A stretch of 49,231 nt of DNA. Origin: Brachionus koreanus. Lineage: Eukaryota; Rotifera; Eurotatoria; Ploima; Brachionidae. Of this stretch, positions 1-11,170 are shown in pieces. Location: NCBI GenBank assembly GCA_016987375.1, contig PJRA01000274.1, positions 93,314-142,544 on the forward strand, in the 5' to 3' direction. Below the pieces are notes generated by a model. It made no database searches. It saw only the letters and a program-made list of their open reading frames with translations, and was not told where the DNA came from. Each line of letters begins with the position of its first letter. Positions within the stretch are counted from its first letter, which is position 1. The position numbers and the translations under genes were made by a program.

Positions 1-285
1 AAAAGATAATAAATCCCTGACAATATTTAGTCGATCCGACTAACCAAAAAATTTTAAAAGCTAAATATTACCTAAAAAAATATTTTACTTGAGAAATCTC
101 TAATTGAAATTTTTTGTCTAGGTAAAACTAATAAAACTAATCGGACAAGTTTTTAGAAAATTTATTGAAGATATAAAAATACTTTAATACGTATTTAATA
201 TATCTCTATCTATTTCAAATGTATTATTTTTTTACTATTAGTCAGGAATTTACTAGGATATCTATCACAAAGAAAAATTAAAGCC
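1..285. other. 3' flank of the NO VEIN-like gene, no gene seen
   Basis: AT-rich sequence with no convincing reading frame. It lies directly downstream of the stop codon of the minus-strand NO VEIN-like gene and probably contains its 3' untranslated region. Confidence 0.4.
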
Positions 286-3200
286 TTAAAATAGCAAACC
301 TTTGAGCTCATCCTGAGATCTTAGAATAGTTTCAATTGTATTGAACATTTGATAAACATCGTGAAAGCCATAACTAGTTAAGCTATTTATCAATAATTTA
401 TTATTAAACAAATTAGAATCATGGGCCATTAAGTTTAAGCATTTTATACAATCCTTCAGACAAATTTCGGTTTTAGCTCCAAAGAAAATTAGAATGGAGT
501 CAATCGGTTTAAATGCTGAATTTTTTTCGAAATTAATTAGGCCTTTGTTCAAATATTTGCATATGAGTTCTAAGCCGGGTGAAGAATTACAGCAGTAAAT
601 ATCCGTTATTTTGCATTTTTGCCCATTTTCAAGAATTATTAATTGAAAGTCGGGCAAACGTTCTTTTTCATGATTTGACTTTAAATTTAAAAACCATTTT
701 ATGTATAAATTGGGATCATTTGTTTCACTTTCTACCAAATTATTTAATACCTTAACACACATTTCAAAATTTGTATTGATCGAAACTCCCATTCTTTGCG
801 CTGTTTGAAGCATAGAAACAGGAATATAAATTGAAGGCAAACATCCATCATAAACACTTGAAGCACAGCTCTTACCCAAAGGAGTAATAAAATTTTCATC
901 GGATAAAAATCTAGTTCTAACTGGCAATCGAAATAAAAAATCTTTAATTTTAAAACCTTCTATTAGATCTAAAATTTGATTTAAGTGGACCAAATCACTG
1001 TTTGTGTAAAGACTAAATCCATTAAATAATTGATCTATTTTGTTTTCTTCTTTGTCGAGTTTTGGAAATTTACAATTTTGCTTTATAAAAAATAATTCCC
1101 AATCAAGTGTTTCTTCTCTAAAATTAATTAGATTGGAACATGATGTCAAACACGAAAGACTATAGCCTGCTAACCGTGATAAAAAACAACTATGAATTGG
1201 ACGTATTCTTCCACATCTGGTAGGTACAAATAAAACAATCTTTTCATCAGGAAAATTTTTTTTAATAAAATCCAAATCTTGCCAAATTAAATCAGTAGAT
1301 CCAAGATTTTTGTTTTCCAAGTGAACAGTTCTTATAAAATTTTTCAAATAATCTTTGGTTATTTTTGCTATTTTGAGCTTTTGGCATAGAAAATTAAGTT
1401 CAGCTAACGATTTGTAATCAATTAAAGCTAAGTTGGGACGCCATGAGTTTATTTGTTTTTCATCGTCTTTGATTAAGTAAAATTTGTTTTCCATGTCTAA
1501 AGAAGTTCTTCGATTTTCGATTAAAAATATATTCGATTTTCTACATTTATACTCTATTTGCTCGTTAAAATGTGTGAAAATCAAGCGATAAAAATTTATC
1601 CACCATTCGTCATCAAATACTTGACACTCAGCCAAGCTTAAATGATCTAAAATTATATCCATGTTGATTTTTTTAAATCCATAATATTCATAATCAATTC
1701 CCGTCTCATTCGGATTGATTAATTTTAAGCCAAAAAAATCAACAAATTTTTCATCAAGTAAGCATTTCAAATCTTCATTAAAAACATATGTTTGCATGTT
1801 ATTATGAAAGTTTAAATTTTCACTTATTAAACTTCGTAGACCAAATTTTAAATCATTGACAAATTGCTTCCAAAAGTCATTTAATAAATCAAAATTTTTT
1901 GGAATATAGTCCAATATATTTTTTTTCAAGTCTATCTGATTGGTAAAAATTTGAATAAAAAACTCAGCTATTTTATCTCGATAGAATAAATTAAGCTTTG
2001 AATTCAAATTTATAGACTCTCTGTTGGTCACTAGAATCCAATCGGCATTTATAATGAAATTAAATTTCAAATCAGATATGGGCAAAAAAGCGAATATTTT
2101 TCCAGATTTATTTGATTCAGGAAATCCAATAGTTATTTCACTAAAATCACTTTGCAGCTCTTCTAATTCAACTAAATTTTGCGGTATATAAATTTTTTTT
2201 CTAAAAATTTTTACTCTATTTTCAACACCTTCAATTAATAAGGCTTTTTCCGAATATTCATAATCAAATTTTTCAGCCCACTCTTTAGATTCAAAGCATT
2301 CAATGACTGTTTCTAATTTTCTAATTTTATCCTCTACAATCAATTTTTTAATTTTATTTGTAAATAAGAGAATATTTGGATCAATATTTTTGTGAATATC
2401 CGAAAAATATTTTTCACTTTTAGCATCTTCAGGATTAAATTTAAAATCATCTTTGAGTGGTAGGAAAATAAATGTTGTCGATGATGAATCACTTGACATA
2501 AACTTAGCCAAAGGCTCAGGAATTTTTTCCACATAATGCGGAGTAATAAATGAAATTTCATCTTTTTCTTTGCGAAATTCAAGCTTCCATTGCTTGGAAA
2601 TAATAACTGGGTTGTCACTGCACAAAAATACACTCTTAAATCCAAGACCTTTATGTCCAATGTGTTTTCCTTTTTGTTTGGAGGACTCCGAACAGCTGCA
2701 AATTGACTTTATATCTTTGGACTTAAAGCCTTTTTCATTATTGCAAAATATTAGATAATCCTTGTCGATTATCAATTTGATATACCAGGGTTTATTCACT
2801 GAATTGTACTCGGTGTCCTCAAAATTTTGAATTATTTCTGACAAAAACTGAAATGGAGAGGTATACAAATTAATGCTTAGATGCTTAAGACTTCCACGGA
2901 TTAGTGATCTAAATTCTTTGAAATTTTTCCTCTTGTGCTTTAATGTGTCTAAAATTTGTTTGCATTTTTTTTCCTCTAGATTCAAATCAATTTGATCAAA
3001 TATTTTCTCATTATCAATCAGGTCTAAATCAATGTTAGAATCATCAAAAACAAAATCTGGCAGGCTCTCTTCTTTTTCGGGTTTAAATTCTAATGATTGA
3101 GTATTTTTTGAATTTTTTAATTTTTCATTTAAAACTCTTAGCGAGTTTATTTCGTTTATTTTTTCTTGACGATCTGTATCGATTCGTTTCCGGTCATTTT

Positions 3201-5561
3201 TTAAATTTAAAATTTCACTTTGCAAATTTTGATTCATCTTAATTAAACTTTCATTTTGAATTTTAAGCTCAACTATTTCCTGTTTAGATAACTCAGCTGT
3301 TTTTTCATATTCATAAACAAAATCCTTTTCCAAGTTAGTAAAATTTTTATGAAATTTTTTGGTCAAGTTTTGGAGTCTAATATCAAAAACTTGAGCCAAA
3401 AAGTCATCTAAATTTTGATGCTCTTTGGCTAAATGGTATATTTTAACTGATTCAGTGTCATGGAACTTTTGGAAAATATTTTTTTCCAATTTATCGTCAG
3501 TGATTACACTAAGTGAAATGGCTATTTTGTGCAAACCTTTTTCAAACCATTCATTAAGCAGAGGCTCAATTAATTCAGTGTGGATGACATCCATTGAGAT
3601 TAGATCTCTCAATAATCTTAATAAGTTGATGATTTTGTTTGCACTGGGAGCATATAATGAAAACAAATTTTTAAATATTGAAATTAGACATTTTTTCGAA
3701 TAAAAATTCTGTGCATGGTAAAAAAACCGCGCATAATGAACTGGAGAATTAAACGAGTCTTTTAGACACATTTCAATCAAGGATTCAATGAAAAACTCTT
3801 CATTATACTCGCTTAATATTGATAAGCTTTCGTAATCAAGTTGGTTTACATTATCTCCACTAAACGAGATGACCAAATTTTTTATTCTTTCCATGTCGTC
3901 CAAGTCAAATTGGTTAGTGGCTGAGTTAAATTGGGGATTTTTTCTCACAAAAACAAGAATATCTGTAAGAAATTGAGAGCTCCGCTGCCAATGCTCACTT
4001 TTAGTTAAATTATTTTTTATCAAGTAGATTAATGTGTTGTTCAAATCATTCAATATTAGATTTAGCTTTGCTTTATTTAGCCAAAATGAGCTTGGTCCAT
4101 ATTTTAGCAAAACATTTAAAATTCCGTAAAGTTTTGTTTTAATCCTCTTATAAGGGAAATATCGGTTTTTTACGCATAAATCGAACAAATTCTCAATTTT
4201 GTCTTTGGAAAAATCATCAAAATTATTTTTTTCAACCACTTTTAGACACAATTCTAAAGATTCGATTTTTATGGTGTCATACAAAATTTTGTTTCCTAAA
4301 ATTTTAACTGTTTTCTCTACCGAACAATCGGAATATTTTAGAACAAATTCTACCACTATATCATACAAAAGCAAGATGATAGACGAAGAATTAATTTTGT
4401 CATAATCAACCAGAAGGCTGCCATATCGTTTATAATCGGTTAAGAGCATTTTTTGGATAAGATCAGTTGCTTCATACTTCAGGACAGATGACTCGGACTC
4501 AAGCAATCTGTAAATTGTTGGAAGAAATTTTTCATTATTAAAAACACCATGTTTAAATATAGAATTATGGCCTAGGTTTTCTAAAATGGCGAAACTATCT
4601 TCAACTAGGTCTAAGTCAATTTTTTTCTCTAACAAACTTATCATTAAATTTAATAAAAATGTCAAAAGAGTGTCTTTGTTTGAATCTCCTCTGCCATTTA
4701 CAAAAATATTCTTAAAAACTATTTTTTCCTCAAAATTATACAATGTTCTCGATTCGAAAAATTCATTCAAAAATTCGATTTTTGCAGATGAATTATTCTT
4801 TGAACAAAAGTTGAAAAATGCTTCCTCTTTATTTTTGAAAGTCAAATAAAATTTTGTTTTGGTGTCTCTAATTAAATCTTTGATATATTGGCTTGATTTT
4901 TTAAAAGGAACAGAGTCGATCATTGCCAAAAGTTTTTCTGTTCTAATGTGATTGGGAAATTCTCTAGGAAAGCTTGATTCTTCTAAATGTTTAATCACTG
5001 ATTTTAGTGTATCGAGAGTGTTGATGAAAACAAGATTTGATTCTAGTGCCATGTCGTTTGCTAATGATAATAAAATTTTTGAAAATGATACAAAATTTGG
5101 CCAAATAGTCTCATAAAATGTTTGACTTGATATTCTCTCAGTCATACAATAATCAAAATATCTCTCTTCATTGAAGCAAAAGTAGAAAATTTTAATTGAG
5201 ATCTCTAGAATTTTCTTTAGAGGAACTAACTCTTCAATTAAAAAATTATTGTAGTCATTTAGATCAAAAGTTATTAGGAGACGGACTTTTTGACCTGATT
5301 TAGCTACTTCTTGTATTTCACTAATTGAAATATCTGCATCGTAATCTGTGAAATTGGTGGAATACTTTAAGTTGGTCAAAAATGTTAAAATATTGTTGTT
5401 AACAAAACTGGACCATTTAAGAAAAATGTTGGGTTTTTTTTTTTTTTGGAAAAATTTGAGACGAGATATCGCATCTCTGATGAACTTAGACTTCCAATAA
5501 AACTAAAAATTTCAACATTGTCTGGTAGGTCGATTTTTTCTTGAAAAATAGCTTTTTCCAT
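286..5561 (-). CDS. NO VEIN-like protein with GHKL/HSP90-type ATPase domain
   Basis: A single huge exon, stop TAA at 286-288, open to about 5433. The first ~690 residues are helical and resemble an ARM/HEAT-type scaffold; a charged coiled coil follows at about 695-760. A Bergerat ATPase fold begins near residue 845, with N-box EIIQNFED, a NNEKGF segment where other families have DxGxG, and the glycine lid GHKGLGFKSVF near residue 905. This pattern is that of the NO VEIN/sacsin-like ATPase group, whose cellular role in animals is poorly defined. The ~500 C-terminal residues have no domain I recognise. The long frame has no ATG for its first ~78 codons, but a 38-codon frame starting at ATG 5559-5561 runs into it. 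A run of 14 A (5434-5447) puts the two frames out of register, so I extended the call to 5561. ATPase fold is fairly sure; function is unknown. Confidence 0.8.
5434..5447. repeat. 14-bp homopolymer causing an apparent frameshift
   Basis: Fourteen T on the plus strand (A on the coding strand). A length of 12 or 15 would join the upstream ATG frame (start 5561) to the main frame. No GT-AG intron that I tried removes it in frame. It is either an assembly length error or a real break. Confidence 0.7.
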
Positions 5562-8212
5562 CTTAACTAAATTGCAAAAGTTATGTTCTTAATTTAAAAA
5601 AAATTACTCTTTTATAATAGTGTTAAAATAAAATTTATCATTAATCTTATCATTTTTGAACGGAATATTTTTAGAATAAAAAATTATCTATTTTTGAATG
5701 ATAAATGAAAAAAAAATAAAGTTATTTTGTTTAGATAAAATTAGTTTCTGCGTAAAAAAATTGTCGTCATTAAAAATCATCAAATCTAGGTGTTAATTAA
5801 TCAAGAAAAATAGAGGGAAAATAATTAAAAATGAACCGGATATATTTAAACGATCTCTATATTTATTTAAATGATCTCCAAAAATGTTTGATCACTTAAT
5901 TCAATTATTTTTGATATCTTAAATCAATTAAATGATCTCTAAAAAATGATTAAATTTATCTCTCTAATTTCATAAAAATGATAACAGAAATTAATGATTT
6001 GATCTCCAATTTTTTTTCTAAATTTTATTCACAGCTATTTTTCATATTAAAATAGTCTTATTAACTTAAATATAAAAATTAGTGTTGTCAGAAAGACCTA
6101 TGGAGATGGACACAGACAGGGTACGTATCCACCAGGTCCATGAGCACTCTGGGCTTGAGCCTGGATCAAGATTCATGGTTAAAGGAATCTTCCTGAATGA
6201 GTTGAGGTATTTGTTTTGGCTATTCGACGATTCGTTTTGGCGGACTTAAATTCATAATATTTATAATATTTCACAGTCTTTATTGAATTAAATATCAAAA
6301 TTTTTAGGAGCTTTTAATAAATATTATTTTCGAACATTTTATTTTTTAAGATTTTAATTTCTTTGTCCGATTTAAGGATCTAAACGGGACTAAAATATAA
6401 AAAAAATTCAATACCACTGACTGTGGATTTTTGTATTTTTAATCAGACTTATTTTATCTTTAAATTCAAAGGTTCACTGATAATAAATTAAATTGCAATG
6501 ATACTGGTTGGCCAAAATGGGGCTTTAAAACAGTCACAGGAAAAGACCTACCAGATCCCAACCATTTCGAAAAGTAATGTCAAAACGGACCCAGTTCCGG
6601 TACGAAAAAAATTGAGATTGGACCCAGGTCCACGAGTAACACTAATATTTAAAAGTTTGATTTGGCCATATATTCTCCGTCCATAGCCATAATTAGAGTC
6701 CAGATTCTGAAAAATCATTAAAAACTTAGTAAGCTTGCCTATTTTCAAATGATCCATAGATTTTTTCGAAAAATATCAAGATTTAATAATAGTTAAATTT
6801 CAAGTTGTATTTTATTGCCATGACTAGTTGCAATTTTAGACTTTTTATCTGATTTGATTATGGAATAAGCTAAAAAATTAGCTATAAATAATTTTCAAAT
6901 TTTCAAATTTCTTTTTCTAAATATGATAACAGAAAAAATTTAAACAATTTAATTATGTTGATTTGAAAAATTATCCATATTTACAAAATGAAGTATTCAA
7001 AATTATTGTTTTTCGCAGCGACACTGCATCAAAATTATTCAAGATTAAAGAATAAAATATGGATGCCTGTTACAACATCATTTTTAAAAAAAAGTTGAAC
7101 TTTTAAAATTTTAAATTTAATATAAATATTTTTGAATTTTTTCAAACTTGATTAAAAAGGCCTTGAATTAAACATTTTTTTAATGCTAAAATCTGCAAAT
7201 TAAATTTGGAAAAACTAAACGAGTAAAGTACCATTTAATCACCTCTTTTTAGAATTAAAGGAAATAAAAATATAATAATATGAAAAATACAGAAATATGG
7301 AACTGATTTATACTTTTGATTGTTATATGATTGTTCTTTTAAATTAAATTGAATTTTTCAAAAAAAAACCTTTTTTTTGGATCACCTGACAAAACCTTAA
7401 TTTTTTTCAATAACGATTTTTTGGAATATATGAGATCAAAAAAAAATTTTGGGTCAAAAAGTATGGCAGCCCATTCTTATATCTAGCACCAAAAAACAGA
7501 ATGCAGTACCTTAACAAAATTTTCGATATTAAGTGCTAAATTATGAGCTATCTATGCGTTTTAAGTCTGGACAAATTCAATTATATACTTTTTAGATTCA
7601 AATATAATATACATATTTTAGTATTATTTAAAAAAAAGTGATTTATTTAACTCTAAAAAAATGCAATTTAACTAATTTATTTTTTTTAAATTCTAATTTT
7701 TTTACTTCTTGTTTCCCCTTTTGTAAATTAAATTATTAAAGATATTAAATCTAAAAAATTATCAATAAAACACATAATAATAGAGAAAAAAATATTTTCA
7801 ATTGAGCTTTAAATACCAATGCTTGTCTTTTAAAAAAATTGGTGTGTGTGTTTTTAATTTAGTTTTTTTCGAAATTTTTGATTTAAAATAAATATTAACA
7901 TTTTAATTTTTTAAACCTATGAAGTAAAAAATTATTAGAATTTTTTATTAAACTAAATAGTTGATTTTTTATTTTGCTGCATTTTTTCACTTTTTTTCTT
8001 TTATCAATTTTTAATGATATTTTAATTTAAAATTTTTCACATAATAACAAAAAATAAACATGCTTGAACATGACTGAACAAAACATAATAATACTATAAA
8101 ACGTAAAAATAATTTTTTTTAATATAATTTTAATTCCTAAGCGACAAATATTTTACATTATTATTTCTTTAACCTTTGAATAAAAATTTTTTAGAATTTT
8201 TATAATTTAAAG
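5562..8212. other. Intergenic, AT-rich, with one GC-richer patch
   Basis: No gene recognised. Short repeats of an AAATGATCTC-like motif occur around 5868-5945. The segment 6078-6646 is clearly GC-richer than its surroundings and is listed separately. The promoter of macroH2A must lie in the last few hundred bases; no specific element is recognisable. Confidence 0.5.
6078..6646. repeat. Possible degenerate inverted-repeat element
   Basis: The two ends carry ATTAGTGTT (6078-6086) and its complement (6638-6646), with GC-rich stretches just inside both ends that share loosely similar GTAC..GGTCC patterns in inverted orientation. Its base composition differs from the neighbourhood. The match is short, so this may be an old MITE or chance. 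Confidence 0.25.
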
Positions 8213-9526
8213 ATGGGTCCCAAAAAAAGCATAGCAAAGATAGCATCATCACCGTTTTATCGCCCAAGACGAATGAGAATTTCCAAGTCTAAGCGAGCAG
8301 GTATTATATTTCCAGTTGCTCGATTTCATCGAAAGTTTAAGTCTCTGCCTCAAATGCCTCACAGAATTTATCAAAAAGCTAGTGTTTATCTTTCAGCAAC
8401 TATCGAATATTTGATAGGTAGCTAGTTATGATAATTTATTTAGATAAGAAATTTAAAATTAATTTAGCCGAAATTCTTGAGTTAAGTGGGAATGCAGCTC
8501 GTGACAATTCCAAAGCCCGAATATCACCGAGACATTTGATGTTTGCTATAAAAACAGATTCAGAATTGGAGAAGCTTTTTAAAAAATGTATTTTGCCAGG
8601 TAGTGGAGTTATACCCAACATAAGTCCAGCATTAATAGACAAAAGATCTGACGCCAATATTGAACCAGTTTCTGCTGTCAAAAAAACGACAGCACCTAAG
8701 ACCAAAGCCAAAGCAAAAATTCCTAAAAAAATAATGGCTAAAAAAATATACAATTTTGATGACGAAGATGAAACTAGTAAAGCATCAAAAAATGTGACTC
8801 TTCTGAATGAAAGAACTCTAGCAACAGGACAAAAAGTATTTGTTTAAAACTAGAGTATTTAAATTGATTTTAATTTTCATAAAGCTCAAAGTAATCCAAG
8901 CAGACATCACAAATGTTGTTGCCGATGCGATAGTTCATCCGACTAATAACTCATTTTACATGGGAGGAGAAGTTGGTTCGGCTATTGCGAGAGCTGGCGG
9001 TCAAGAAGTTAGAAATTTAGTCAATGAGCTTCATAAGAATTATGGCAATTTAGCAGTTTGCTCAGGTATTCTAAGAAAATTTAATTTAGCCACATAAACT
9101 TAAAATTTTTCAGCGGCAATGAGTCAAGCAAGTGAAAATATGCTGTGTAAAAACATCATTCACGTTTATTCTCCTTCATGGGATACCATGCAGCAGATAC
9201 AGCGTATTCAAGAACTAACTCAAGTAGTTCAAAATATTCTTACTCTGGCTGAGACCAATAAGCTTCAATCTGTTGCATTACCTAGTATAAGTAGTGGAGC
9301 GTAAGTACCCAAAATAAATTTATAAAAGTCAATTGTACCTATAATTTTTAGCAATGGTTTTCCCAAACAGGTAGCAGCACAAACAATCCTCAGAGCTATA
9401 AATGAATATTTCAAATCAAGTCCATCAAATAAAACAAAATCAACAATAGATCAAGTTATATTTGTTCTTTATGATACTGAAAGTGTAAGTGTCTACACCA
9501 GTGAATTAGGAAAGCTGAGCATTTGA
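8213..9526 (+). CDS. macroH2A: Core histone variant macroH2A
   Basis: Five exons: 8213-8417, 8468-8835, 8885-9065, 9114-9300, 9352-9526; introns of 48-51 bp, all GT-AG, all in phase. The product is 371 residues, the usual family length (human about 370). Residues ~25-135 are an H2A fold with AEILELSGNAARDN; the acidic-patch positions are kept except that one Glu of the usual DEE reads Ser (TDSEL). A Lys-rich linker with a short acidic tract follows, then a macro domain from about 180 to the end, with QADI, HPTN, GGEVGS, SSGANGFPKQ and FVLYD. The Asp of QADI and an aromatic in FVLYD are the positions tied to ADP-ribose binding in macroH2A1.1, so ligand binding is possible but not shown. It replaces H2A in nucleosomes, generally in repressed chromatin. 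The family call is very secure. Confidence 0.95.
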
Positions 9527-10626
9527 AATTTTTTCTCTAAATTTTTTTCTCTTAGTTTATTTTCTCCTAGTTAAAGTTTTATTTTATTTTTTTATTGTCA
9601 AAAAAATTTAATTTTTAAATAAAAAATTGATTAAATATTCTCTAAAAATTTTAGTATTGTTTTAAATATAGCGTTTTTTCTCGTTCGGTGCAACTTTGAA
9701 CCATATTATGATGCTTTCTGTTTACAATATTATAATGTTTATCGTATGTTTCAAAGTGAACAAGTAAAAAATTCAAAGCATTAAAATTTTTCAAAAAAAT
9801 TTAATAAAAATGGATACACCAAAAATTTTTTAACCAAAAAATAAAAAACTATTGCCTCTTGAAATATTTTCATTTTTAGCTTTTAAATTATAAGATAATA
9901 AAATTAACTTTATAGTTATCCTATACAGATTTGAAAATTATTAATTTGTTTTGAGGTTCTGAGTTTTCATTCCTTGAATATTGCTACTGATGATTTTTTT
10001 TCTTTTTATTCAATTGATAATCGAAGTTCTAAGGCTTCGAATTAAAATAAAGATCTAACAAATGTAGTAACATGTGGACTTTTTTTTGACTTAATTTTTA
10101 CTTTACATTCCATTTGTCAGAAAATTAAATTCAAATGAAAAATAGTCTTTTGAGAATTATATAATATCACGATTTAAAAAAATCACATTTTTGAAAACTT
10201 TAAAAAGTTTTTAATCAAATAACTATGTTTTTTAAATTAATAAATCAATCCAAGATTTTTTTATATTTTTATCTTTTTGGCGATGGAATCATTTTTAAAT
10301 AAATTTAGATATTTCTAAAAAAAAACTAAACGAGAATTCTAAATCAATTTATTTCTGTTTTTTTAAATAAAATAATGCTAAATATGGGTAAAAACTTTTG
10401 TTTTAATGGTACTCAAATTAGAAAATGCTTTGAAAAAAATTTCATTTAATCAGCCAAAGGAATTCTTCAAAAAAGTCCCAATAATTTTTTAATTAAATTC
10501 TTTTTTTATTTGTATAATTTTAGAACAGACTGTTTTATTTTTCTTGGATCTTAATTGATAACAGCAATATATAGTAAAGTTGATATTAAGACACTCTGTG
10601 ATAAATCCGATTCATCATGAAAAATC

Positions 10627-10735
10627 AGAGTTGTTCAAAAGTCATAAAGTCAAAGTTTTTTAAAAGTCAAGTCACTGACTTGACTTTGAAAAGACTTTAT
10701 AATGAGTTTTTTTTTTGACTTTTGCACAAGTCTGT
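10627..10735. mobile_element. Short MITE-like element, family C
   Basis: Starts CAGAGTTGTTCAAAAGTC (10627-10644) and ends with an inverted copy matching 16 of 18 positions (10718-10735). Its middle holds a palindrome with 12-bp perfect arms and a one-base centre (10664-10688, AAAGTCAAGTCA). The same terminal sequence bounds the larger element at 19131-19506. Confidence 0.6.
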
Positions 10736-10859
10736 GAAAAATTATTCCATTAATTAATTGATGGACAAAAGCTAAACACTTTTTTAGAAAGCTCTTGAAA
10801 TTCTTTTCAAGAAAAATGATGGATGGTCGTAATAAATTGGATTTTTACACCAGAGCTTG

Positions 10860-11170
10860 TTTTTAGCTTTATTTTAGTATTAAGCGGACTAAATTAATGC
10901 TTTGTCTAATCTTTATCCCAACTGACATTTGGAGCATTAAAATCACCACACATTATTACTAGTTCCATACACTAGTTTTAGATATAGAAGACATCTTTCT
11001 TTTTTAATTGATTCAAAAACTGGTTATCTTTTAATTTTCAAAATATCCAAACTATATTTCGTTAAATAATTCGTCGATGAACTCAGCATTTGTGTACTCA
11101 CACACTTCCACGAACTTTTTGACGTTCCTAGTTCTCAGACAAAAAGTTTGTAACTATCAATTTGTTGAGT
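10860..11170 (-). pseudogene. LINE-type endonuclease remnant
   Basis: Read on the minus strand, the piece at about 10908-10961 encodes VIMCGDFNAPNVSWDKD, the GDFN-x-W motif of the apurinic-type endonuclease of non-LTR retrotransposons. Upstream (to about 11170) lie GC-richer coding-like segments in shifting frames with stop codons. It is a decayed fragment, not a functional gene. The family (CR1, Jockey, RTE or other) cannot be told. Confidence 0.5.

Noticed and set aside
6498..6757. Overlapping short frames on both strands
   Set aside because: They lie inside the GC-richer possible repeat, with no domain, no splice partner and no sign of codon bias.
8436..8753. Antisense frame of 105 codons
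   Set aside because: Exact antisense shadow of macroH2A exon 2, whose sense product is unmistakable.
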